Origin: Atriophallophorus winterbourni
Taxonomy: Eukaryota > Platyhelminthes > Trematoda > Plagiorchiida > Microphallidae
DNA: 64,000 bases
Assembly (NCBI GenBank): GCA_013407085.1
Contig: JACCGJ010020523.1
Span: 62,001 to 126,000, forward strand
Direction: 5' to 3'
Part shown: one piece after another, positions 32,735 through 45,400 of the stretch
Position numbering within the stretch: the stretch's first letter is position 1
Layout: each line of letters opens with the position of its first letter
Translations under genes and position numbers: made by a program
The notes under the pieces: generated by a model
The model's database searches: none
Told to the model about the DNA's origin: nothing
What the model saw: only the letters and a program-made list of their open reading frames with translations

Positions 32735-35700
32735 GTGAGTGTTTATAATCATAGTGCGTTAAACCCAAAAGTAGGATTCGGGTAAATAATTTGTAGCACC
32801 TATAGCAAATGAATGCGCAAACATCCTACGTAGATGGAGTGATCGTTAATGCAGAAAAATGTTCATCGGTAATCTGGAAAAAACGTTTGTTACGACGTTG
32901 ACACAAATATCATCCTTAACTTTTGAACCGATTTTATAACCTTTAAATTTCTTAAATTGTGTTAGCATTCTGCCAAAAAACAACTACCTTGAGGAAGTAG
33001 TCGATGTAGTACACGTCACTGTCACACAAACATCGAGAGCAATTATGCAATTGATTTCGAAATCCATTTTTAAGTTTAATGTGATCGGCACCAGTCAATG
33101 AATGAGAAACTTCACAGCTAAGATGCCGTTTTCCATCTGTTCGATGCCAAAATAAGCCCGAGGGGATATAAGCGAGCTCAAACATTGTCATTTAAAAATA
33201 TTATTCACTTTGGCCACGTCATGATTATGTCATTCTGTATTTTGATCCAATATATAGTTGTATGAATCAAATTTATTATGGTCAAATACGAACACTAAGC
33301 GATGGCTCTTGCTTTCATAGTAGTATTCGCGTTTGAAGCTCTTATATATATATATATATATATCGATGAATAAAAAATAATTTTCTTTTTACTTCAGTTT
33401 TCAATTATTACACCTTGATGCCGGAAGAAGATGCTGCTTTGGTCAATATGGATAATCCCAAAGCTGACTTGACAACGTGGAAACACTTGGTAAGAATAAT
33501 TCGAGTCAGAATGCAGAACACTACACTGATTCCATTTGAATAAGATCGAAAATGTTATCATGAAAGGATTTCAGCGTTTCTGAGTATTTGTGTTAAAACA
33601 GCAATGATTAGGGGGCGATGTTACGTTTAGATTTCTCAAGCATATTTTCCATTTGTTACATAATGCAATTCATCAATCAAATTAAGTGAATAACCGATGA
33701 TTGACCAACAATTAATATTAGACTGAACTGGGTGCTGTTCAGTATCTATGGTCGAAATTGTAAACAGACGAAATCACACAATTCAGAAACTGTTGGGTGA
33801 AAATTCTTTAAACAATACTAAAAAATTTTGATGGAATTCTTTAGGAACGCAATGGTGTGAATATTATGAAAATAAGAAATCTGCCTTCATTATTTTAGGA
33901 CCGATTGACAAACATGTTGAATACGAACGGACAAGTTTGCAGCGTTCAGTTCAACGATTATTTGACGACGTTGAATGGCGATTTGTATATGAATGCAACG
34001 GTCACAATGAAAATGAACTATGGCTTCGATATGCGCAGATACCATGAAAATTGGCCCCTCAGTGCATTACAAATGTTGAATGACAAGAATGCGATTATTG
34101 AGTATGCACTTTATCCGAGCGGCAGTAAGTTAAAACAACGGTATTTCGAATATGCTCTTACAATAACACGGTTAGGATAATTACTTCTGTGATTTCTCGG
34201 CAATTTACTAAACAAAATTTAGAGTCATTAAACGCTTATAAGCAGACGTTGGGTAATTTTGTTGAAACCAATCTGTTCAATCACACGTGCTTAAAGACAT
34301 GTAGATGGGGTTAAACCAATATTCAGCAACAAACAACAATACACTTTTGCATGGAATTTTACGGAATATCTTTTATATAAATGCATGCATATGAGCACTT
34401 TGCTCATGATCATTAGTTTAAACCCTATCAGCATTTCAATAGACATATGAGATTAAGCAGATAAGTCGTACCAACCTTATCGAACAGTGGCATACCAGCG
34501 CAACTCGTTTACCAATCTTTCACTGTTTTAATCGCATGCAGATCATAATCGTACTGACCTTACTCAATCAGTGCAAACTACATGCATGCTTAGAATACAA
34601 AAAATAATATTAAGACACATTAAACCAAATGATATTGTTTTTCGTGTGTATTTGAAATCCATGGTTGCAATAGCTTTGTAGATCGTGTTTGATAACAATA
34701 TGTTTACTAGGCGAAATTTTTGATGTGCGTGTAATCTAAACATTGAAATAATGTAGTTTGTTATCGGTCGAATGAGCGCTTGCAAAACCACCAAATACAA
34801 CTTGATACAAATGATAGCCCTGCAGCACTGACTTCCCTAATTATGGTTTGAGATTAGGGAGTAACATTCTCTCTCTGATGTCATGCTAAATATTCAACTC
34901 AATTGAAGAAAAACATAAACATATTTCGGAGTGGAAATATCTGGACCTTAAACATTCACGTCAATTTTAACCTAACCTAATATTGATTATTTTATATGAG
35001 ATAAAAGATTAAACTTATATTAACAGTGTACATCAAAATGAAAATGAAAAATTGTTGGTTACCTCAATTTTGTTCACGTTTCCGTCTGTGATTTGAAGGT
35101 CTGCTTAAACCATGACGTAGCTAACAGATTTCTCATTGAGTAGATCTATTTTCCTGAAAGACGTTTACGGGACGTATCATACGACATATGTCAAACAGTA
35201 ATTTCTCTCGAATAAGATTATGCGGTGCTGTATTAGAAAAATACCCGACACACGCATTTTCGATTATATGTAAGGGAACTACGCAAAATTAGACAAACCA
35301 AAAGAAAACACGAGAATTTTAAAATTGCTGTTTTAAAGTATGTACCCGTATTGGTTTCAAACCTGAATGATAACACATGCACACCTTATTTTACACATCA
35401 TGTAATATTAAATTTTGTTTATATGCCTGCAGCTACTTTGCCGAATACTGAAGGTAATTTTCTAATCATATATTTGTTCGGTTTTATAGCTAAATATATA
35501 ACTTTGACTATCACGATGATAACAATTCAGTGAAAATTCGGTCATCCATACTTCCTCGACATGATTCCATATTCCAGAATCATATATATATATATACATA
35601 TATACTCCCGCAAAGAAGACTATTTCAATATATATATATATATATTGAAATAGTCTTCTTTGCGGGAGTAAGACTAAATAATGTTAGTACGTGCTGATAA

Positions 35701-38700
35701 TATCAAAATTAGTGTGCATATGCTAGTCAAGTTTCAGTTGAAACAATTTTAAGTTCATGGTGTTGAACATCTGCAGGAATCAAATAAAAGTGACACGCAC
35801 TATGAAACATTCCCTTCATAACATTCATTATACAAACCTGAGCTTTAATCATACTGGTAGTTCAAAATCAGAATAACTAATATATGAATTGAAAAGAGTA
35901 TTTAAATCATTAAATTGTGGTGATAAGTTCGCATCACCATATCTTTAAACCAAGAATCAAGAAACCCATCTCGGCTGAGTCAAATTATGACACAATTTCA
36001 GAAATACCGACGGGCTCACTTGCTCAATGTAATAACACGCTAAGAAGTAAGATGTGTTTGAAGTCATGATGTTCAGCGTTGCGCCGCATTGTTAAAAAGC
36101 ATGTGATTATATGTGCTCATATTCGGAGGAAACGTTCCCGAGAAAATGATAGAGCATAAGCCTTTTGTTTAGGGCTAACACAAAGTATCGTATGTACAGG
36201 TTATATAAGAAATCAGCAAATTTGCTAAGATTCATAAAGTAATTTTCGTAACGAAGCATCCGTCGTTCTTGAACATATCGTGGACGGACAGATTGACCAA
36301 TGCAGAAGTGCTTTCAAAAGCTGGTCTACGGAGCATGTTCGCCCTATTGCGACAGCGCCGCCTGCAGTGGCATGGTCATGTCTACAGAATGGAAAATGGT
36401 CGTATTCCGAAAGATCTACTCTATGGTGAGTTGCAATTAAGAAGTCGACCATTGGGCAGACTGCGATTGTGGTTCAAATACGTTTGCATAAGATATATGA
36501 ATGCTCTTGGCATTGATCCGGCGAGTTGGGAAGAACTAACTCTTGACCGCTAACATTGGAGGCATAGTGTAAAGCGTCGTCTGCAAGCCGGGGAGAAGCA
36601 GATAGAGCTCTTGGCCGCCGGCGTGCAACTGATGTGATACAACCGAGTTCTGACTTTCGTTGCCAGCGCTGCGGGAGTGATTGTTCCTCCCGAATCGGAC
36701 TGTTTATACATTCCAAAAGCTGTAGAACATGAACATTCATGCGATTGTGATGTACATCCATGGTCGACATCGACCGAAATAGGCCAACAACAACAACAAT
36801 TTTGGTAACGCAAGATAGAAATTTGAAATAAGATTGAGGTGAACTTTAACATGATGAGGAAGTGGTCCACCGAAAGTTAATTCCTAAAGTATATCATGCC
36901 GCGAGAATTTCAGTGAAACATTACTAAATAAATAACTAAGGATTCAAGGATTTATGGTTATAAATTTAATAATTTACAACACCACAGGACTACGGTGCGA
37001 ATGAAAATGTGAAAAATATTATAGTATAAAAGGTATAGATAATATCAAATGTAAGTCCCACGAATGATGATGTGGTAGACGTTTATTATCGTTGGTAACG
37101 TTGTCAGCAAAAATCTTTAAATTATTCTTCGGAAGATACCTAACAATCTGGTCGCCTGTCGATAGATATTCAGGCAGTGAACTGTGCTCTTCATGTTCCC
37201 ACTATCCACATTAGAAGATCTTTTTCAAACGAGCTTAATGTCAAGTTTTCAGTTCCCAATCGATATGCCCAAGGAATATTCTAGTCAACGTGGAGCATTG
37301 ACTTCTCTTCATGTTGAATGTCACATCATTCATGATGGCTCAATTTGACACGTTGTCCAAATCCATTTGCAGTTTCTCACAATCATCTGCACTATTGATT
37401 GTCGTACAAATTTCCATATCATCTGCGAACATAACCATTTTGGATGATTTGAGGGAGGTAAATCGTTTATGTATGAGAGAAAGGGAAGCGAGCCTAGCAC
37501 GGATCCTTGTCGGAATCCGCTGATGGATTTGAACATTTGGGATAGCATTTCGTTTACTCATACACATGCAATGCGATCTGACAGGTAGTCGCACAACCAT
37601 GATAGGAGTGTATCACATATTCATAGAGGCACCCGTTTTTGAAGGAGGAAATGTTGATTGAATCTGTCAAAAGCTTTAAAAATGTCTTATCAATCGACGT
37701 GAATGCAAGACCTTATGTCTAACACTTTCGTCCAGTCGTCTGAATCTTTGAGAATATGTATTAGACAATAGGAATAAGATCAAAATTTAGGGTTACGTTT
37801 TATTTTAGACAGCAGCATTAATTGATGCATTATCCTCTCAAAGTTCTTGATCAAGGGACTGTATCGCCTCCCATCATCACTGTTGGAAACTGTCAGCTTG
37901 GATCAGTACATCACTTCACATACCATGGTTCAACCATTGTGGATAACCTCTCGCTAGACACGGAGATTGATAAGCAGATTGCCAGAACAGCTGTCATTTT
38001 GTCCCGATTAAACTCTCATGTTTGGGGTAACCGCAAGCTGAATGTAAGGACAAAGATGATGGTTTACAGCGAGTGCGTACTGAAGGCTTTACTGTATGGC
38101 AGTGAATCCTGGACCACCCACGCAAGACACGAACGGAAGCTGAATGCTTTCCATCTACGAAGCATCCGTCGTATCTTAAAAATATCGTGGATGGAGAGAG
38201 TGACTAATGCAGAAGTGCTTTCAAAAGCTAGTCTACAGAGCATGTTTACCCTATTGCGACAGCACCGAATATGGTGGCTTGGTCATGTCTGCAGAAAGGA
38301 AAATGGTCGTATTCCAAAGGATCTACTCTATGGTGAGTTGCAATTAGGAAGACGACCATTGGGCAGACCGCACTTGCGGTACAAATTAGTTTGCAAAAGA
38401 GATATGAATGCTCTTGGCATTGATTCGGCGAGTTTGGTAGAACTTACTCTTGACCGCTCACATTAGAGGCATTGTGTAATGCGTCGTCTGTAAGCTGGGG
38501 AGGAGCAGATAGAGCTCTTGGCTGCTGGACTAGATCACGCCGCCGGCGTGCAACTGATACAATACAACTGAGTTCTGACTATCGGTGCCGGTCCTGCGAG
38601 AGAGATTGTTCCTCCCGAATCGGACTGTTCAGTCATTCAAAAAGCTGTAGAACATGGAAATTCATGCGCTTGTGATGTGCATCCATAGTCGATATCGACC

Positions 38701-39417
38701 GAAGGAGTCCAACAAGAACATTATCCTCTCGAATTAGTGAAGTCAATTTGTTGCGTAACAAACGGAAATCTTGCCATTTAGTAGAGGTTCTGCTACGGAC
38801 AACAAAAATAAGTTCATTATCACATATTTTAGGAACGATCTATAAGTTCTCGTCAGTCTTCAAATTCAGAAAATCTGAAAGTTCGTACCAGAGCAAGCGA
38901 TTTATGACTACTGGGAACATAGTCAAACACAATCACTGAATGGTCACTAACACCCAGCGAAGTTTCAAATCCAATAGCTTCGACAGATTGTTTTCCCGAT
39001 GTTAACACCAAATCCAAGACGGAGGATCTGTCAGAACCTTTTCTCCGAGTGCATTCGCGAACATATTTGGGATTGAATCTAATAACTCTATAAATCGGTA
39101 TTCTAGCGTTTGTGTTGATTGAACGTTCCTGATATAAAGGGTAGACAGGTGAAAATCACCCATAAAAAGTATTGTTACTTGCGAGAGTGCGAGCACTTTG
39201 ATCATCTTTTCGTTATGCGATTGGGAAGCTGAAGAAGACCGGTAGACCATACCTAACATGCAAACTTTACTAGATATCTGGGTTAAAGAACACCAAATTG
39301 TATCTTCGAGGGTGAATTCTGTGTTGTCTATTGGACGGCATTGGAAGCAAGTAGGATAATAAAGAGCAACACAACCACCACGTATCTCTCGATCGTTCCT
39401 TAGCAAATTCATATTTG

Positions 39418-39478
<61 letters not shown>

Positions 39479-42400
39479 AACATATATAGGGCAATAAACC
39501 TCGTAAGATTTTTACTGTCCATAGCGAACCATTTCGCTGTTCATATTTGTTATCTGTTTTTTTCTTTTCAGCGATGGCCTTTCTTGTTTTCATTCCAACG
39601 GAGTTCAGTACGATGATTAACTTTTGCATCCATGTAAGTATTTTAGTTAAAATTTAATATAGCACCGCCAGTTTTATCAATCCGCAATACTGAGCACATA
39701 AAGATGTTGCTTGTGGGCGCACACGCAACGAAACGTTTAATGTAAAGTTTTATGCAGTTTGCATTCAAAAATTATTCACGACATATCCGGCATTTCTGAG
39801 CATGTTTACTACAGATAGAATCATTTATTAAAAGTGTTTTTCATAGCTTTCCCTCACTTTAGTGATACTACCAACAATTCAGAGGCATGTAAATGGAATT
39901 TGTTGCTTCGACTGAAGAAAGACAGCGCGGGGAATTATTTGTTTGTCAAGAAAATCGAATTTCAATTTACTATTGATGATATGTGAGAATGCTAATTGCG
40001 AGGCTTGTGGAACACCGTGGAATCGTTTCATCGCTGATACAGTGAATCATTACTCAATGTAAATGCACAAAGTAAAATTCTTAAAATGTTCAAGGCTCAT
40101 GAAAATTCATACGTATCAACTGAACCTTCACGAAATAAAAGTTAAGATGACAGTTCATTCGGAAATCTGTTATTGCAAGTGAGCTGATGTGCTGCTTGTG
40201 ACTCGTGAATTTTTTGCAAAAATTAAGTGAGTGATCATAATTCCCCTGTCATTTTGTCTAGCCTTATTAATGCAGTGAAAACCTGCATCGGAATCGGAAT
40301 ATTTAAGATTCAACATCATCGTATTGCACGTTTCAGCGTCTTATCAAAAGATTGGTTTTTCGTTGATACATATCGACCTACGAATTATAACTGGAAAGCC
40401 ATGATTGTGGCAATAACTGAATAGGTTACTTTGTTGTGCGTCACCATTATATGTACATGATCATAAGAACGATCGATTGCGTAAACAGAGCGAATACCTA
40501 CCGCAAAACCGCAGCACATCAGATGTCCGTTCATATGCTGCAGTGCAATGTGGACACCCATGGATGCTGTGGTTGATAAACACACCAAACGTTTTTACTA
40601 ATACGGTTAAATTTGCTCTAATGTGTCAAGGCAGCAAGTGATCTTCGTTCTTTGATCGGTTACAGCGTTTCACCTATTTGAGTTGAGAGGATATCCATAC
40701 AAGGACTTGAGATTTCATTGTAGAAAATTACATTCAACTTCAAGTTGTACATGCAATTTCAAGTTGTCCGTTCGCCACGCACAATAATAAACATAAGTCA
40801 GTACATTTTCCAAAATATAAAGATAGACATATCTGTTTTCTGACCATGTAGTAATTTAATCTAAAGCAGCATAGAGCGGATTTCAAGGGTCATTCCGGGG
40901 TACTACGCATCAAATAACTGCGTCACCTGCGTAAGTCAAAGTGAAATTTGATGGCGGCTGTGGTATCGTATCTAGGTATGCTGAAAAGAAAAAGGGAGAT
41001 GAAATCGCCCCTTGAAGAACCCCTTTCCCAGTCAAAAGCAAAGCGGAGCGCAGCCTGTTGGCTTCAACTAATTGAGAACTACCGAAGAAATATCCGCATT
41101 TCGATTTTTATTTTATTTGGCCTGGTGTGTCTCTTGTTTTGAGGAGGTACTTCATTTTGACATGATCGACAGGGACGAACGCTTTCGCTGATCAATGAAA
41201 ACAAGCTTTGGCTACTCATGATTTGCTTTTAAGCTCCTTCAAAATCAAGAATTATGATTTTTGTAATGAAATTTTGATAACTGTGAATAGCATGTTATTG
41301 GGCGAAACGTTCCTGCAGTTACCTTGGGGACCGGTATTATCCTAACAGATTTTCAACCATTTGCATTGGTACCCGCAGAATGGCAACGGTTGAAAATGTA
41401 AGCTATCTGTTTGCGATCCATGGTGCACATATCTTAAGTACCTTTGAATTTATCTTGTCTGTGCCAGAGGCTTTGTTTACTTGTAACCTACATTGAACAT
41501 CATTTTTAGATATCCTGAAATCTGCGTCATCTACTTGTGAACATGTAAAAGTTATCTGGTTATTATGCACGTGCGTTTCACCACGAAATCGAGTTTAATT
41601 TGATCTAGCCAGCATCTTGGCAACCGGCGCACATTGTTCTGGCCACAAAGATTTCTTACTGTCGGAAAACACCCAGATGTTGGCTAAATAAATCTCAGGT
41701 TTCACAACTTCAAAATTGCTCCGATCGCATCGAATCCTGTTAACCTTACGACAAAGTGTGGCGCATAATTTCCCACATGTTTTTTGGCATCATTTTGATT
41801 ACACCGTGGACGGTGCCAACGATATGTCACGTGCGTTCGCATAAAAATGCGTTACATCTGTCACGAAGAAGTAGACTAGTTGAGCCTCGCCACTAGTTGC
41901 AAAGTGTACTATATTTATGAACGATATTTTTTGCAGGAAAGAATCACCTATTCTATTAAATCAGCATCCATTAAAAAAGACGACCGAAAAAGTCATGATT
42001 AGGCGAAAAAGAGCACTTAGGAGGAATAAACCTATTGATAAAAATTACGGATTTATAAGAAAGTAAAAAGCGCGGTTTACACTGAACTGATAAACAAGTT
42101 TATTGTTCTTATAAGTTAAAAGTACTTTCGGATTAGGATACCACAAAGATTACTTGAATTGTGGAGGACTAAAGGAAAATAGTCTAGCACTACACACAAT
42201 ACGGCAAAAATGGAAAGAACTCACTAAAAGACCAAGGGAGCGAATGTCCAAATAAAGATCCAGAAAAGTCCAACGATAGCGAAATAATCCACACAGGAAA
42301 AGTCCAAGAGATGATGGAATCCAAGGTGCAGAAAGCGCTAAAATGTTAGAGGATCTATTAATCACATTTCCGGCATGCGGCGACCCACGCAAACTTCGCA

Positions 42401-45400
42401 ACCGCGGAAGAAGACAAAGTCCGAGTTCCAAATTTTATTAACCGCCAAAAGGAGTTAATACGAACGAAGTGTACATGGCCAAAAAAGGAATAACCATATA
42501 AGGCCAAGAGTTGTATGTACAAAATACTAAGTTACAAAGTGAAAATAATTCACTACAATACTCCCCCACCAGAGCGTTAGTTAGGCTTAAAGGAAGGATA
42601 ACATACGCTCGAAATGTTCATGAGGTCACATAGTCAGTAAGACGTTTATACCAATGCACATATCTACTTGTTCGAGTTCGAACAGGGGAATAAGGCCCGG
42701 AGGATTGGGATGAACATGGGGGGTGTGGGCCGTTGTGATTTCGGAGTAATGAAGCTTGATGGATTTGGCGGCTGAAACTCACAAAAGCTGGTTTTGTGCG
42801 CGGAATATGCTGTGATTTTAGGATCTTTATTTATAGATGACTCGCTCATGGTGGGGTGTTGAGTGAGTATTCTAAAAATAAGCCAAAATTTGACAAATAC
42901 TAAGTTATTTTAAATGCAAAAAATTGCAGTTTGTCTAGGCTTACCAATTATGTGGTAGTCAGGCTCACCAATTATGTAGTAGACGGGATCACCAATTATG
43001 TAGTGGACCAAAAATATAAGTCTTGGATAAAAGACCAAAAAAGCAAATGTCCAAATAAAGATCCAGAGAAGTCCAACGATAGCGAAATAATCCACACAGG
43101 AAAAGTCTAAGAGATGATGGAATCCAAGGTGCAGAAAGCTCTAAAATTTTGGAGGATCCGTTAATCACAATTCCAGCACGCAGGCGATCCACGCAAACTC
43201 CGCAACCGCGGAAGAAGACAAAGTCCGAGTTCCAAATTGTATTAGCCGCCAAAATTTGTATTGTACAAGCATTGATACGAACGAAGTGTACATGGCCAAA
43301 ACATGAATAACCATATAATGCCAAGAGTTGTATGTACAAAATACTAAGTTACAAAGTGAAAATAAGTCACCACAGAATAACTTTGCCGATCAAAACGAAA
43401 TTGATTGAATTCAGTAATGGAAGTCAAACATTGATCAATTTCAGTTTAAAGCCAGGACGTTTGATATATAAACACGCCACATCGTAAATAATCTGAGCTA
43501 TTCAATGCCGAATAAACGTCGGGTTTTTTCACCCATAATTAACTAATATTGCATGAAAGCATGATAGGAAAGGGTAGAAGTTAAAACCACTACAGTAATG
43601 TGTTGCTCACATCCCCATCCTTTACACACCACCGTGGTTCACACATTGTGGTTCGTTGTACGAACCCTATATAACAGTGGCATACAAGCATAACTTTGTT
43701 TAAAACCACTACCCTTGCAGTCGTGAGGTCGCAGGTTCGACTCCCGGTGGCGAAATTATTTTCTGTAAAATCGGATTTAAGACACATCATTTCTTCAAAA
43801 TAGCGTTGTCTAACTTTTACGTCCCTTATCTCAATTTCAATTTTGTCCAAAGCGACGGAAGTTCAAACAAACCACTGGCTGATAATTTTTAATAAAAATC
43901 TTTTTGGTATGCCTACTAACAAACTACAAGTAATAGCTGGTGCAGTGCTCAAGGAAAGTTCTAGCTCTGATGAGCTGGATCCATTTTTTGATACGTTTCC
44001 TAATGACACTCTCACTAATGACTCTCCCCACAGTTCCTTTTTTCAATCGCTGCAACCATTCGTGCACCGTTTCGCTGAACCAGCAGAGGCAAAACTCAAG
44101 AAAATGGAAATGAAAAGAAAAGCAAGGGAGCGGATAAAATGGGAGAGGGAGATTGCTTTGGAAGAAATCGAAATTAAGATAAGAGAGATAAAAGTTAGAA
44201 AATCCTATTTTTAATAAATGATGTGTCTTCAATCCGATGACGAATAACTTTCAGAAAATAATTCCGCCACCGTGACTCGAACCTGCGACCTCAGGTCATT
44301 TAGGCGAAGCACATGACCAATACACCACTAGCTCATCGACGCACTATCTAAATTAAAAGTAGTTAGATTGAAACGAAATATTCATTTGCATGCTTTGCCG
44401 TCATTCACACCCCACGACCGGTTTCGTGCTGTTTGCACTCAACAGGTAGGGACAGTAAGATCAGGATCTGCATGCGCTTGATAGTTAGATAGACTTTTTA
44501 TTTCAATGCTACACCCCTTTTCAGCCTAGCCAAAATTGGTAGTGGATATAACGTTTACCATAGGAAAGGACATTTTGTTTATTTCTGTTTTCCGAAGATC
44601 AACCTTCCACCCCGCACGATGTTTCTTCCGCTTACCGACATCTTTCAAATAAATCTTGTTCAGTTTATTTCGGATGGATCTGACAAAATATTTTAGTCCA
44701 TGCATTTTTTGAGAACATTGATATTTAAAAATCTTTTCATAAAGCGCGCGTCATATTTTGAAGCATTGTCCATCATCCATGAGTGAATAAAACAATTTTG
44801 ATATCTATTTGAAGCACTACTTATAATTCCAGTAATTTTTAGTATAGCAAGGACAATTCAAGAGACCCTCAACTTTCGTTATTTTTTAAGTGAACTCGAT
44901 TTGCTCACCACATTCATGAGCTTGCATTTGTTAAAGTTGAATGCATGTTTCAAGGCTCACTGAACCTAATCTTACTGTCTTCACCCGATGACAGCGAACA
45001 GCCAGAAACCGGTAGTAGAGTGTAATTTCGGGGGTTGTGAGCAACACATTACTTAAATGCATGTTTATTATTCGGCGACCAAATTCAAATCGAACCAAAA
45101 CCATGATTTGCTGCTTTTTTTTAATTTCTGCGCCAAATCCGAAAACTTACACCAATGAAATTTGAAACCGACGAATCATTAAACAACTATTTAAAATTTT
45201 CAAGAAGTGCAAACACGAAATTTATTATAGACAATTTCCTAGTATATATATTATCATGAGATATGCATATTTCAGATTTCATTGTTCAATTCAGTGTCTT
45301 TTTGCGAAATGTAAACAAACTTGCCGTATCGTACAACTTCAAGATTTATTTTGTGTTATATTTATAGCTTTCGCAGTTGACTGAGCAGCCACTGTATGAC

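Larger units (their letters stand above)
43574..44559. mobile_element. 986-bp composite element with inverted tRNA-like arms
   Basis: It is flanked by the 10-bp direct repeat ataggaaagg (43564-43573 and 44560-44569), with the empty site in unit A near 24668. Inside, about 43710-43850 and 44150-44300 are inverted copies of each other. Each arm contains a Pol III B-box-like GGTTCGAGTC / GGTTCGACTCC, so they look tRNA-derived. Between the arms is an open frame (43843-44214, +) whose C-terminus repeats in the opposite arm. A hammerhead motif (44405-44452, minus strand) sits near the right end. The class is unclear: a SINE pair, or an unusual retroposon. Confidence 0.7.

Noticed and set aside
43715..43760. 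Possible functional tRNA gene
   Set aside because: The B box is good, but no complete cloverleaf or anticodon arm could be drawn. It lies in a mobile element with an inverted partner, so it is treated as SINE-like.
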